DNA of 64,000 nucleotides from Isoptericola sp. BMS4 (lineage in GTDB: Bacteria > Actinomycetota > Actinomycetes > Actinomycetales > Cellulomonadaceae): positions 900,668-964,667 of the forward strand of contig NZ_SIRP01000001.1 in the NCBI RefSeq assembly GCF_011634835.1, read 5' to 3'. The notes beneath the pieces were generated by a model. That model saw nothing but the letters and a program-made list of their open reading frames with translations. It had not been told where the DNA came from and did not search any database. This document shows positions 53,237 to 61,376 of this stretch, in pieces (position 1 is the first letter of the stretch; each line of letters begins with the position of its first letter). Both the position numbers and the translations under genes were made by a program.

Positions 53237-53405
53237 ACAGGGGTAGGGACCTGTCGGTAGCGGTAGCGGGCTTCCCGGGCCCGCAGAGCGGCGTAGAGGT
53301 GGGTTTGCGGGGGTAGTGGCGGGGTGTGCTACCCCGCTACTTCCGCAGGATCATGCGGTTTTCGGTGGTAGCGGCTGCGCTACCGGTAGCGGGGGTCCCG
53401 CTACC
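53237..53405. repeat. GGTAGC/GCTACC repeat block upstream of the Prim-Pol gene, candidate origin or operator
   Basis: GGTAGC at 53256, 53262, 53367 and 53385; GCTACC at 53328, 53379 and 53400; GCTAC at 53336. GCTACCGGTAGC (53379-53390) is a perfect palindrome, and GACAGG...CCTGTC (53237-53256) a hairpin. It is the longest non-coding gap in the leftward operon. Iteron-like binding of a replication protein is inferred. Confidence 0.6.
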
Positions 53406-53763
53406 GTCCGGCGCCGTCGCCGGACTCCTCGGTGGGCTGGTCAGGGTGCTGGTCGTGGTGCTGGTCGGTGTGGCGGTTGTGGTGGGTGGTGGCCTTCCCC
53501 GCGGCCGGGGTGGTCGCGGCCGCGGGGAAGGCGTCAGGGGTGCCGGGCTCGACGTCGACGGGCTCGAGCTCGGTGGGGTCGTACTGGTCGCGGTGGTGCC
53601 CGACGCAGACGGTGACGGGCAGGATGCGGCGGGCGGTGATGTGGACGACGACGCCGACGTGTCCGGCGTCCACGTCGGGCGTGGTCGGCACGGGGCGGAT
53701 GCGGACGCGGTCACCGACTCGGAACACGTGCACGGTGCGGCTCGACGTGGTTGTGGTGGTCAT
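53401..53763 (-). CDS. Small KOW/SH3-like hypothetical protein
   Basis: 120 aa. The core VFRVGDRVRIRPVPTTPDVD plus AGHVGVVVHITARRILPVTV looks like a small beta-barrel of the KOW/SH3 type. The C-terminus is His/Gln/Asp-rich low complexity (HHNRHTDQHHDQHPDQ). I can assign no function. Its ATG is next to the DUF2637-like gene stop, and its stop lies in the GGTAGC repeat block. Confidence 0.55.
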   Translation of the reverse strand: MTTTTTSSRTVHVFRVGDRVRIRPVPTTPDVDAGHVGVVVHITARRILPVTVCVGHHRDQYDPTELEPVDVEPGTPDAFPAAATTPAAGKATTHHNRHTDQHHDQHPDQPTEESGDGAGR

Positions 53764-53764
53764 G

Positions 53765-54931
53765 TCACGCCCCCGCCGCGAGGTCGTCCGCACCGGTGGT
53801 GCGGGCGTCGGCCAGCAGCCGCCGCGCGGTCCGGTCGGTGACCGTGTGCCCGTGCTCGGCGAGGGCGGACAGCGCGTCTCGCGTGGTCGCGTCCGGGTGG
53901 TCGGAGAGCAGGGCGGACACCACGGACAGCCGGGCTGTCCGGTCGGCGCTGACCGGCCCGGAAACGGGGCGGTTGTCCGGGCGGATGGTGGCCCGGACAC
54001 GGGCGGTGTTGTCCGGGTGTCCGGCGGCGGACACGGCGGACAGTCGGACACTGTCCGCCCGGCTGTCCGGGCTCATGTCCGTGCCGTTGTCCGGGGTGCT
54101 GTCCGCCCCCGTGTCCGCCCGGTTGTCCGCAAGGGTGGCGGCCAGTGTCCGGGCGGCGGTCTCGCCGCTGTCCGCCCCGGACAACACCGGCCCGGACATG
54201 GCCCCGGACAGGTGGCCGGACAGCCCAGACAGCGCCGACCCGGACACACGGTGGTTGGTGGCCGCGTGCATGGCGGCGACGTCGGACACGGCGTCCGCGA
54301 CGGCGGACAGCGCGTCCAGGTGCGCGGCGGCCCGGGCGCGCATCTCATCCGGGGGAACGGTGCGCAGCGCGATCGCACGGGCCTTGCGGCGCTTGGCCTC
54401 GGCGCGGGCGACGGCGCGCTGTGAGGCGGTGCTGGTGTCCGCCTCGTGGTGGGCGCGGGCGGCGTCCTCGGTGGTGAGGAACAGTGCGTGCATGCGGGCA
54501 GTGGCGCGCATGCTGGACCAGCTCGTGCCGGTGGCCAGGTGGCGATCCCCGATGAGCGCCAGGTGCCACATGAGCGCGGCGAGCAGCGGCACGAGGAACC
54601 GGAACACGGCCGCGCCGGCGGGGTGGTGCATGTACAGCTCGTGCCAGGCCGCGAACACCCCGGACGCCGACGACAGTCCCCACGTCAGGGACAGGAGCAC
54701 CCCGCCGGGGCGGGTGTCCCGCGCGGCCTCACGCGCCAGCAGCGCCACGGTCACGAGGGACAGCTCGAAGACGCCCGCGGTGGCGTAGGCCGTGGCCGGG
54801 GACATCGCCAGGATGTCCACGCCGAACGACACCATCGCGAGGTAGGCGCCCACGGTGGAGATGGCGGCGACGGACACGGCGGCGGCCAGGACCAGGCGCC
54901 GGGACCGGCCGGTGTTCGTGGTGGTGTTCAT
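53765..54931 (-). CDS. DUF2637-like membrane protein (spread/Spd-type)
   Basis: 388 aa. Four hydrophobic segments lie in the first 135 residues (LVLAAAVSVAAISTVGAYLA, ATAYATAGVFELSLVTVALL, VLLSLTWGLSSASGVFAAW, FRFLVPLLAALMWHLALIG). A basic helical stretch AVARAEAKRRKARAIALR follows, then about 130 residues of low complexity. The end (DALSALAEHGHTVTDRTARR) resembles a winged helix. Related proteins in actinomycete plasmids aid spread between hyphae or cells. The low-complexity part is coded by DNA with 26 TGTCCG/CGGACA hexamers. The stop is 4 bp after the next gene's start region; traB ends 3 bp upstream. Confidence 0.72.
   Translation of the reverse strand: MNTTTNTGRSRRLVLAAAVSVAAISTVGAYLAMVSFGVDILAMSPATAYATAGVFELSLVTVALLAREAARDTRPGGVLLSLTWGLSSASGVFAAWHELYMHHPAGAAVFRFLVPLLAALMWHLALIGDRHLATGTSWSSMRATARMHALFLTTEDAARAHHEADTSTASQRAVARAEAKRRKARAIALRTVPPDEMRARAAAHLDALSAVADAVSDVAAMHAATNHRVSGSALSGLSGHLSGAMSGPVLSGADSGETAARTLAATLADNRADTGADSTPDNGTDMSPDSRADSVRLSAVSAAGHPDNTARVRATIRPDNRPVSGPVSADRTARLSVVSALLSDHPDATTRDALSALAEHGHTVTDRTARRLLADARTTGADDLAAGA
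53914..54309. repeat. Dense TGTCCG/CGGACA hexamer array, candidate clt (TraB recognition) locus
   Basis: 26 hexamers by hand count in 396 bp, both orientations about equally common, many extended to TGTCCGGG or TGTCCGCC. They occur in more than one codon phase (L-S-G, P-D-N, A-D-T), so the DNA and not a peptide repeat is conserved. TraB proteins of Streptomyces plasmids bind short direct repeats in a clt region near tra/spd genes. Confidence 0.7.
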
Positions 54932-54934
54932 GGT

Positions 54935-57262
54935 TCAGTCCTCCCCGTTCTCGTCCTGCCCGGGCTCGGCGCCCGGGTCGGTGGTGCGGGTGCGGTACTC
55001 GGCGGCGGTGATCGGCGCATCGTCGGCCAGCGCGGCGACGACGTCGGCGCGGTGGATGCCGCGCTTGTTGGTGCCGTCGTGCTTGACCTGGATCACGCGC
55101 ACGTCGTGGGGCTTGACGGCGGCGTTGACCTGGGCGCCGGTCCAGCCGTCGTAGAGGTCGGGCAGGTGTCCGGCGAGACGTGCGGCGAGGTCGTCGGACC
55201 AGACCTTCCCGTTGGGCCACTCGGGGTCTTCGGCGGGCCACACGGCCAGCAGGTGGTCCAGGATCGTGCCCGTGTCGGTGTCGGTGGGTTCTTCCCCGGC
55301 GGCCATGCCGGTCAGGCGGCCCTGGGCGGCGCGCACGGCGCGGGCGCGGTCGGCGATGGTCTCGGCGGCGGGGGCGTCGATGAACGCGGCCCGGACGATG
55401 ACGGGGTCGTCGCCCTCGCCGACCATGTAGGCCACGCCGAGGTCTTTGCGGGAGAACGTGGTGGCGGCGTACCCGGCGGCGTACATGCCGTCCCCGAGGA
55501 CCATGTTGTTCTCGCGCCAGCCCATGACCTTGAGGCAGAACCGCAGGACCGCGTTGGCGGAGACCCCGACGGGGATGGACTTGTCGTCGGGGCGCTGCGT
55601 GGCGTGCCAGACCATGATCCCCGCGGCCGGTCCCCGGCGGACCAGGTCCTCAAAGATGGCGCGGAGCTCCTTGCCGTGGTCGGGGTGCTCGTACATCACC
55701 TGCGTCTCGTCATACGCCGCCAGGATCGGGTGCAGCCCCAGCGAGCGGTCCGACGCGAGCTCGTCGGTGACCTTGCCCTCCGGGCAGCGGGGGTCGCCCT
55801 TGAGGGTGGTGCGGATGACCTTGTAGCGGCGCATCATCTCCTTCTGCATCGCGCGGGCGTCGGCCAACAGTGCGGTGATGTCTTCGGGGTCGTCGCCGGA
55901 CCTGTAGTAGTGCGCCACGGTCGCCAGGGGTGCGAGGTCGGCGCCGCCGCGCAGGTCGTGCACGTGCAGCTCCACGCGCGGGTCCAGCGCGGCCGCCAGC
56001 AGCAGCAGGCGCAGGAGGAAGGTCTTGCCCATGCGGGGGATGGCGCCCACGATCCCCGAGGCGTAGATCAGCGTTGTCAGCACCTTGCGGCCCCGCTGGT
56101 CCACCCCGACGGGCACGGGCTCAAACACGTTCACGGTGCCCGACGTCGCGAGCGGCCAGGGGGCGGGCTTGGACTGGCTCAACGCGCGGTCCGCGACGTA
56201 GAGGACCAGGTGGCCCTCGTGGGTGTCGGGGTCGCCCTCGGGCCACACGCAACCCAGGGGGCGGCGCAGCCCGGACGCGAGCTTGGCGCGCTTCTCGATC
56301 ACCTCCGACGCGGTGACACCGATGGGCAGCTCGACGTCCACGCGGTATCCGGCGCCGTCACGCATGATCGGCGAGGTGAACCGCAGCGCGGACGGGTCGG
56401 TCTTGACCGCCCCCAGCGCACCGACACCGAGGGAGCCGAGCGCGTTGCGGATCAGGTCCTGGTCCAGCGGCGGCACCTCGGCCGCCTGGGCGGCGGAGTC
56501 CACGATCCGGCCACCGTCCCGGCGACGTCCGACGACGCCGAGCAGGACCAGGGCGGCGAGCACGGCGACGGCCTGCACCGGTCCCGGGGCACCGGACGCG
56601 ACGACCAGGGCGCCCACGGCCAGGGCGGCGAGCAGGAGCAGCAGCGCGACGCCGCGGCGGCGCGAGCGGGCGCGATCGTCGTTCACGAGCCGCAGATACG
56701 CCTCAGGGCTCGCGGCGGAGGTCAGCAGGGCGCGGCGCACCTCGACGTTGTCGGAGTCCGCGACCCACCGCCACGCCGCCGCCGTCAGCCGCGCCGCACC
56801 GACCGGGGCGCGTCCCGCGAGGCGCAGCACGTACAGCGGGGAGCGCAGCGCGTGGAAGGCGGCCACGTGCCCGGCCCGGCGCCCGTAGTGCGCCACCGTC
56901 GCCACGGCAGCCTCACGCGACGTCAGCCACGCCGGGACCACCGCCCGGTCCGTGACGTCGTCGTGGTCGACCACACGGCCCGGACGCTGGACCAGACCGG
57001 CGGCGTCCTCGGGGGCGTCGATCACCTCACCGTCGAGCACCTCGGTTTCCTCGAGGGCGGACGCCCCGGCAGCCGGGGCGTCCGCCCCGTCGTCGGTAGC
57101 GCCGTCGGTGTTCTGGTCCAGCCCCCGAGCACGGCGAGCGTCCGCGAGGTTCACGACCTCACCGGCGGGCGGGACTTCCACCAGCTCGCTCCCCGCGACG
57201 TCGTCAGGCGCCTTGGGGCGGGTGTTGTCGGGCTTCTTCGGGTTCTCCTGCGGCGTCGTCAT
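54935..57262 (-). CDS. traB: FtsK/SpoIIIE-type conjugal DNA translocase (TraB-like)
   Basis: 775 aa. A charged N-terminal region (1-200) is followed by two membrane helices (about 204-222 and 229-245), then the motor: Walker A GAIPRMGKT (406-414), Walker B ILAAYDETQ (Asp518, Glu519), and VWHATQRPDDKSIP as the sensor region. The C-terminal 90 residues (YDGWTGAQVNAAVKPHDVRV, GIHRADVVAAL) form a winged-helix like the gamma domain that reads DNA repeats. It should pump double-stranded DNA into a recipient. The ATG at 57262 overlaps the upstream stop (TGATG). No other transfer gene is needed in AICE systems. Confidence 0.92.
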   Translation of the reverse strand: MTTPQENPKKPDNTRPKAPDDVAGSELVEVPPAGEVVNLADARRARGLDQNTDGATDDGADAPAAGASALEETEVLDGEVIDAPEDAAGLVQRPGRVVDHDDVTDRAVVPAWLTSREAAVATVAHYGRRAGHVAAFHALRSPLYVLRLAGRAPVGAARLTAAAWRWVADSDNVEVRRALLTSAASPEAYLRLVNDDRARSRRRGVALLLLLAALAVGALVVASGAPGPVQAVAVLAALVLLGVVGRRRDGGRIVDSAAQAAEVPPLDQDLIRNALGSLGVGALGAVKTDPSALRFTSPIMRDGAGYRVDVELPIGVTASEVIEKRAKLASGLRRPLGCVWPEGDPDTHEGHLVLYVADRALSQSKPAPWPLATSGTVNVFEPVPVGVDQRGRKVLTTLIYASGIVGAIPRMGKTFLLRLLLLAAALDPRVELHVHDLRGGADLAPLATVAHYYRSGDDPEDITALLADARAMQKEMMRRYKVIRTTLKGDPRCPEGKVTDELASDRSLGLHPILAAYDETQVMYEHPDHGKELRAIFEDLVRRGPAAGIMVWHATQRPDDKSIPVGVSANAVLRFCLKVMGWRENNMVLGDGMYAAGYAATTFSRKDLGVAYMVGEGDDPVIVRAAFIDAPAAETIADRARAVRAAQGRLTGMAAGEEPTDTDTGTILDHLLAVWPAEDPEWPNGKVWSDDLAARLAGHLPDLYDGWTGAQVNAAVKPHDVRVIQVKHDGTNKRGIHRADVVAALADDAPITAAEYRTRTTDPGAEPGQDENGED

Positions 57263-57471
57263 CACGCACCACCCACAGCAGACGAGATCGCCGACACCAG
57301 CGAATCAAGCGCGGTCTGGAACCCCGACAGGATCGGCGGCCCCACAGCCGTAGACGCCAGCGCCAGCCCGAACAGGGCACCCAGCACCAGCGAACCGGCA
57401 GACACCTTGCGGACGTACAGGCCCGCGATCACCACGACCAGCAGGACCACGAACAGCGATGCAGTCACCAT
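57262..57471 (-). CDS. Small two-helix membrane protein
   Basis: 69 aa. Two hydrophobic segments (SLFVVLLVVVIAGLYV and LVLGALFGLALASTA) separated by RKVSAG. Small membrane proteins of this kind precede traB in many actinomycete elements and may help transfer or spread. The stop overlaps the traB start. No ribosome site is obvious. Confidence 0.65.
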   Translation of the reverse strand: MVTASLFVVLLVVVIAGLYVRKVSAGSLVLGALFGLALASTAVGPPILSGFQTALDSLVSAISSAVGGA

Positions 57472-57485
57472 CGAAATCAGCTCCC

Positions 57486-57743
57486 TCAGGCGGCCGCCGG
57501 CATGGCGGCATCGACGACGGGACGGACCGCCAGGCGGCGGACCTTCACGGGCGACGGGGCGACCCGCCGCGTGACGTAGTCCAGGGCGGCCACCGCGCGA
57601 CGGTGCGCACGGACCGCGATCTCATCCGGCGAGTCGGCCAGACGGCACTCAGCCATCACCACCGCAAGCCCCGCCTCAATCACCGGCCACTCGTCCGCGA
57701 TGGCGGCGAGCTCCGACGACGTCGGCCCCTCGTGCTTGGTCAT
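57486..57743 (-). CDS. Small DUF6284-like protein, first gene of the leftward operon
   Basis: 85 aa. GPTSSELAAIADEWPVIEAG resembles the start of DUF6284 proteins found in AICEs, and VRAHRRAVAALDYVTRR the following basic helix. The role is unknown. AAGGA precedes the ATG. It is the first gene of the leftward unit that runs to the integrase and lies across the control region from the GntR gene. Confidence 0.55.
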   Translation of the reverse strand: MTKHEGPTSSELAAIADEWPVIEAGLAVVMAECRLADSPDEIAVRAHRRAVAALDYVTRRVAPSPVKVRRLAVRPVVDAAMPAAA

Positions 57744-57783
57744 CTCGCGTCCTTCCCGTTGACGGAATCCTGGCCACTGTTCG

Positions 57784-57846
57784 GACTGTCGTACCTGTAC
57801 CAACAGGTTCGTTAGATGTTCCTACAGGGCGTACAGTCGGTACGTC
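57784..57846. promoter_or_regulatory. Divergent control region with GTAC/ACAGG palindromic half-sites
   Basis: CCTGTACCAACAGG (57794-57807), GACTGT (57784) paired with ACAGTC (57833), and GTAC at 57791, 57797, 57831 and 57840. The region lies between the leftward transfer operon and the GntR gene. KorSA-type regulators repress such divergent promoters, so this is the likely operator. Confidence 0.55.
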
Positions 57847-57865
57847 AAGCCGAACGGGAGAATTG

Positions 57866-58600
57866 ATGTCGACCCAGACGAAGCACGAGCGCCTCGCGGA
57901 GGCCATCCGACAGCGCATTGAGACAGGCGAATACACGGATCAGATGCCCTCTGAGGCGGAGCTGACGGCGGAGTTCGGGTACAGCCGCTCCACCGTCCGC
58001 CAGGCGTTCACGTCCCTCGAGAACGAAGGCCTGATCGTCGCCCACAGCGGCTCACGCCGGCAGATTCAGCGCGGCCGGCGGTGGTACTGGCCCATGTCCT
58101 CGTGGGAGAACTCCCACACCGCTGAGGCGGACGCGTGGGCGGTGTCGATCCGAGAGCAGGGCGGCACGCCGAGCGCCGAGGTCTCGGTGCACATCGAGGA
58201 AGCGAAGCCCGACATCGCGCGAGCTCTGCGCATCGAACCGGGCGACCGTGTCGTCGTCCGGCGTCGCGTCCGCCTGGTTAACGGCGAGCCGCACCAGCTC
58301 GCCGACTCCTACTTCCCGTTCTGGCTCGCTGAGCAGCACTCGGTGTTCCTCCAGCCGGGCGACCTCTCAGCGTCGGGCGGACTCCTGGCGTCGGTCGGAC
58401 TCCCGCAGGCTCGGTACCTGGACGAGATCAGCGCCCGCATGCCCACGCCGAGCGAGGCGCAGCAGCTCAAGGCTTCCCGCGGCATCCCACTGATCGTGCA
58501 TAGCCGTACCGGCTTTCACGCCGACGAGCGGCCGCTACGCCACATGGTGACTCTCATGACCGCCGACCGAGTGCACGTCTGCTACGAGCTGGAACCGTGA
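57866..58600 (+). CDS. GntR/HutC-family regulator (KorSA-like)
   Basis: 244 aa. The winged helix has LAEAIRQRIETGEYTDQMPS and ELTAEFGYSRSTVRQAFTSL, then ENEGLIVAHSGSRRQI. The UTRA ligand domain runs from about 85 (ARALRIEPGDRVVVRRRVRL) to the end. In pSAM2, KorSA holds tra and replication genes off; this protein has the same place and family. GGGAG precedes the ATG at 57866. Its stop overlaps the GNAT start. Ligand unknown. Confidence 0.88.
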   Translation: MSTQTKHERLAEAIRQRIETGEYTDQMPSEAELTAEFGYSRSTVRQAFTSLENEGLIVAHSGSRRQIQRGRRWYWPMSSWENSHTAEADAWAVSIREQGGTPSAEVSVHIEEAKPDIARALRIEPGDRVVVRRRVRLVNGEPHQLADSYFPFWLAEQHSVFLQPGDLSASGGLLASVGLPQARYLDEISARMPTPSEAQQLKASRGIPLIVHSRTGFHADERPLRHMVTLMTADRVHVCYELEP

Positions 58601-59157
58601 GCCGCTACACGCTCCGGCGGTGCACCGACGCCGACCGGAAGACGCTGCACGACCTCCGCAACGAGACCGAAGCATGGCTCTCCGCACGCGGGCTCGAAGA
58701 GCAGGCCGGCGCGCACTGGTCAGGAAGGGCGCACGCGGCGATCGATCGATACCTCGACGACGGGCGCTTCGTCGCACTGTGTGTCGATGGTGCTCCCGTC
58801 GTCGTCGGCGCGCTCTCCGGGCCTGACCTGGACTTCTGGACCGACGACGACGACCTTGGTGCCGCTTGGTACATCGCTCGGGTCATGACCGCGGACCACG
58901 GCAACGGCTACGGTGCACTATTCCTCGAAATGATCGCTGCGGCAGCCGCTGCCAACGGCCGCCGGGCGCTTCGGCTCGACTGCATGCGCGACAACACGCG
59001 GCTCCACGACTACTACCGCGCCCAAGGGTTCGGACTGGTACGTGTTGTGCAACGTCCGTGGCGCAAGTCGGGCGCACTGTTCGAGCGCAGCCTCGATCGG
59101 CTGATGCCGGCGCCGTGGGATCGCCGGGCTGCGCCAGCTGACCGGGATGGTCAGTGA
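58597..59157 (+). CDS. GNAT-family N-acetyltransferase
   Basis: 186 aa. AAWYIARVMTADHGNGYGAL carries the acetyl-CoA loop in modified form, followed by FLEMIAAAAAANGRRALRLD and DYYRAQGFGLVRVV, typical motif B. GTG 58597 overlaps the regulator stop by 4 bp. NUDIX or GNAT genes beside korSA are common in AICEs; the substrate is unknown. It may act in the switch between integration and transfer (inference). Confidence 0.82.
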   Translation: MSRYTLRRCTDADRKTLHDLRNETEAWLSARGLEEQAGAHWSGRAHAAIDRYLDDGRFVALCVDGAPVVVGALSGPDLDFWTDDDDLGAAWYIARVMTADHGNGYGALFLEMIAAAAAANGRRALRLDCMRDNTRLHDYYRAQGFGLVRVVQRPWRKSGALFERSLDRLMPAPWDRRAAPADRDGQ

Positions 59158-59269
59158 ACGGCAAGGGGCATCGGCTCCCGGAATCGCCGGCGTCCCGTTG
59201 CGCATGGCCCGATGCCCGCTCAGCGGTGCGAGTGTGACCGCTGCCACCCGTGCAGACCGGGTGAAGATG

Positions 59270-59303
59270 GACCACCCTGGTACCAGGTGGTACCAGGGTG
59301 GTC
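59270..59303. promoter_or_regulatory. 34-bp palindromic operator upstream of the RHH gene
   Basis: 16-bp perfect arms around a GG loop, built from two TGGTACCA cores. TACCGT (59314-59319) follows as a possible -10, flanked by GAGGT/ACCTC. The RHH gene starts 45 bp downstream; antitoxins of this fold bind such palindromes to control themselves. Confidence 0.6.
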
Positions 59304-59347
59304 TCCGCTGAGGTACCGTGGAACCTCGACCCGCAGGAAGGACAACC

Positions 59348-59611
59348 ATGTCTGCTGCAACTAGCCCAATCAAGGTGAGCGCTGAGGTTGACCAGATCCT
59401 CAGCGACGTGTCGCACTTCCTCGGTCGCAGCAAGAAGGATCTCGTTGACGCAGCAGTCCGCGACTATGTGGAAGCGCACCGCGACGAGATCAACGCAGGC
59501 ATCAGCGACTCGATCAGTCGACTCGACGGTTCCGCCGCGTCCGTCGTCGCGCTTGTTGGCGACCTGAGCACGGAACGACTCGATGAACTCGGCGGCCTCC
59601 CTGAGCGCTGA
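59348..59611 (+). CDS. Ribbon-helix-helix (antitoxin-like) protein
   Basis: 87 aa. SPIKVSAEVDQILSDVSHFL supplies the strand and first helix, GRSKKDLVDAAVRDYVEAHR the second helix of an RHH fold. The C-terminal 40 residues are polar. RHH proteins are mostly antitoxins or partition regulators. No PIN, ParE, MazF or HicA-like toxin gene is adjacent, so it is either an orphan, the partner of the unknown gene at 59680, or a regulator. AGGAAGGAC precedes the ATG. A 34-bp palindrome upstream suggests autoregulation. Confidence 0.68.
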   Translation: MSAATSPIKVSAEVDQILSDVSHFLGRSKKDLVDAAVRDYVEAHRDEINAGISDSISRLDGSAASVVALVGDLSTERLDELGGLPER

Positions 59612-59679
59612 CCTCGCGGGCAGATTCCACCCGCAGTTTCGCCCCGCCGGTGTGCGTCAGCGTTGCTAGCATCCCGGGC

Positions 59680-60495
59680 ATGTCGATGCAACCAGTTCGG
59701 CCAACCCGTAGGGCGATCCGCGATCTCGGCGTAGCCGTGCCCACCATCGACATTCAACTTCACGACGTCGACCACGCCCTGATCGGGAAGGCGCAGGCTC
59801 TGCCGGACTCGGTCGCAGCAGGTGGAGCAGAGCGCATCTCCTGTATCCGCGACAGTGTTTGGTTCAAGGTTAAGGTCGACGACTATCGTGGCGCGGCACA
59901 TCAGGTGGCAGATCCACTAGGAGCGTCGGGGGCACTGGGGGAGTTGGACCTCCCGGATTGGTGGATTGGCGCGGCAGGCCGGCGCAATCAGGACTCGCCC
60001 CAGCATGACTTCTACTCGCGACTAAAGTCCGAGGTGGGCGCAAAAGGGTCTGCCCATCTGGGCCCCGACTCCTGGGACACTGATCGATTTCAGGCTGAAG
60101 TTGCCTACCTTGTTACGACAAGAATCCAAGACGCGGTGAGGCGAGCTGCGGGCGCTTCGCTATACAGAAGCTGCCCAGTAGAAATTGCAGTGGGTGATGT
60201 CAAGGTCGATCTTAGGATCCGAGTGGTGGCGTCTGGTGAGGCGTACATTGCTGTCGCAGCCAGAAACATTGTCGATCCGAAGTTCTACGCAATCCTCTTT
60301 AGCTCCTTTCCAGGAATTGAAGCGTCGGCATGGATGCCTGAACCGGCGCCGCCGCTCAATCTAAGCCCCGAAGGTGGCGAGGTGGTGTACTCAACGTACT
60401 TGCCGCCTGATGTCCAGATGGAGCTTCCGCCACCCTCAACTTGGCACAGTGGGGAGGATGAGGCTCACCAGGCGACGCCGGCCGACGACGCATGA
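59680..60495 (+). CDS. Unknown 271-aa cargo protein
   Basis: 271 aa, no signal peptide or membrane helix. Features: an early IDIQLHDVDHALIGKAQALP stretch, WIGAAGRRNQDSPQHDFYSR, and DRFQAEVAYLVTTRIQDAVR in the middle, and a Pro-rich end. I do not recognise the family. TAGCAT (59667-59672) lies 7 nt before the ATG, so it is probably leaderless. Codon use is less GC-biased than in the host genes, which suggests recent transfer. Confidence 0.6.
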   Translation: MSMQPVRPTRRAIRDLGVAVPTIDIQLHDVDHALIGKAQALPDSVAAGGAERISCIRDSVWFKVKVDDYRGAAHQVADPLGASGALGELDLPDWWIGAAGRRNQDSPQHDFYSRLKSEVGAKGSAHLGPDSWDTDRFQAEVAYLVTTRIQDAVRRAAGASLYRSCPVEIAVGDVKVDLRIRVVASGEAYIAVAARNIVDPKFYAILFSSFPGIEASAWMPEPAPPLNLSPEGGEVVYSTYLPPDVQMELPPPSTWHSGEDEAHQATPADDA

Positions 60496-60737
60496 CAGTT
60501 CATGCCGTGCGCGCTTCGGTGCGTTGGGGACTCACCAGTAACTCATCGGGATGACTGGCGGATGCGACTTCGCGTTGAGTTCGGCGCGCGGGCTGTATCA
60601 GAACGACATGGGGTCGACGGAAATCACTAGTCACTCGGAGGGTGCTGCCTTCTTGGGCTGAGCATTATACCGAGCCAGACACGCTGCGCTGACAGGATAC
60701 TGGGGGACTCGCCCGAAGGTTTCGGACGTGCAACTAC
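60496..60737. other. Non-coding stretch with a diverged copy of the right-end arm-site pair
   Basis: No supported ORF. ACTCACCAGT (60530) and ACTCATCGGG (60541) are 11 bp apart and, with the following ATGACTGGC, mirror the 30-bp segment at 63605-63634 with a few changes. It may mark an older end of the element. Confidence 0.45.
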
Positions 60738-61376
60738 CTACTGTTCCTCGACAGGTTCCTCGACGTAGAGGACCTGGATCGATCTGATCTGGGGCTCCAG
60801 GAGGAGAGCGACGCGTCCTGTCTCGCTGATCTTCGAGAACTTCGTCTCGTTGGGCTTTCGCCGACGGAGCCGTCCGCCGAGTGCAATGTTGCGTTGGCTG
60901 TCCTCGGGGTCGGCGTCGAGCCCCTGAAAAGTCCCTTTCCAGGTCGTGCCATCGAGGAGCTCAACGATTAGGTATGGATCGGAACCTCCTTCGGGAACCC
61001 ATCGGATGAACGCACGATTCCAAAGTCTCCCCGGTTCGATCGGGGCGGTACGGGGAAAGCGCCATAGCGACAGTCCGAGTGCGAGCGCGCATGCCAATGA
61101 GGAGGTCGCGACAACCGCGCCGAGGTACGGCAGCGACTCCGCGACCGTCGTAGGTTCGAACGCCTGCAACCGCCTGTAGAGCGGCAGCCACACCCAGAAG
61201 AGGAGCACCGCGGCCACACCCGTCGCGGCGAGCGATGCAAGGACGACGCGTGAGGCCTCGAGGAGCACTGTCTCCTTGACCGACGGCATGTGGCGGTCGC
61301 GTTGCAGCTGCCAGACGATACCTGGAGCGAGCAGCAACAAGAACGATACGACCGCTGCCGTGCTACTCGGGATCAA
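60738..61376 (-). CDS. DUF6338-family membrane protein
   Basis: 212 aa from a TTG start. Three hydrophobic segments (VVSFLLLLAPGIVWQL, VVLASLAATGVAAVLLFWVW, YLGAVVATSSLACALALGLS) precede a small cytosolic beta domain (YLIVELLDGTTWKGTFQGLD to SIQVLYVEE). The LAPGIVWQLQRDRHMPSVKE opening is typical of DUF6338. The family is widespread but its role is not known to me. The start is fused to the stop of a 41-aa ORF (TTGA overlap), so translation is coupled. Lower GC than the host. Confidence 0.75.
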   Translation of the reverse strand: MIPSSTAAVVSFLLLLAPGIVWQLQRDRHMPSVKETVLLEASRVVLASLAATGVAAVLLFWVWLPLYRRLQAFEPTTVAESLPYLGAVVATSSLACALALGLSLWRFPRTAPIEPGRLWNRAFIRWVPEGGSDPYLIVELLDGTTWKGTFQGLDADPEDSQRNIALGGRLRRRKPNETKFSKISETGRVALLLEPQIRSIQVLYVEEPVEEQ

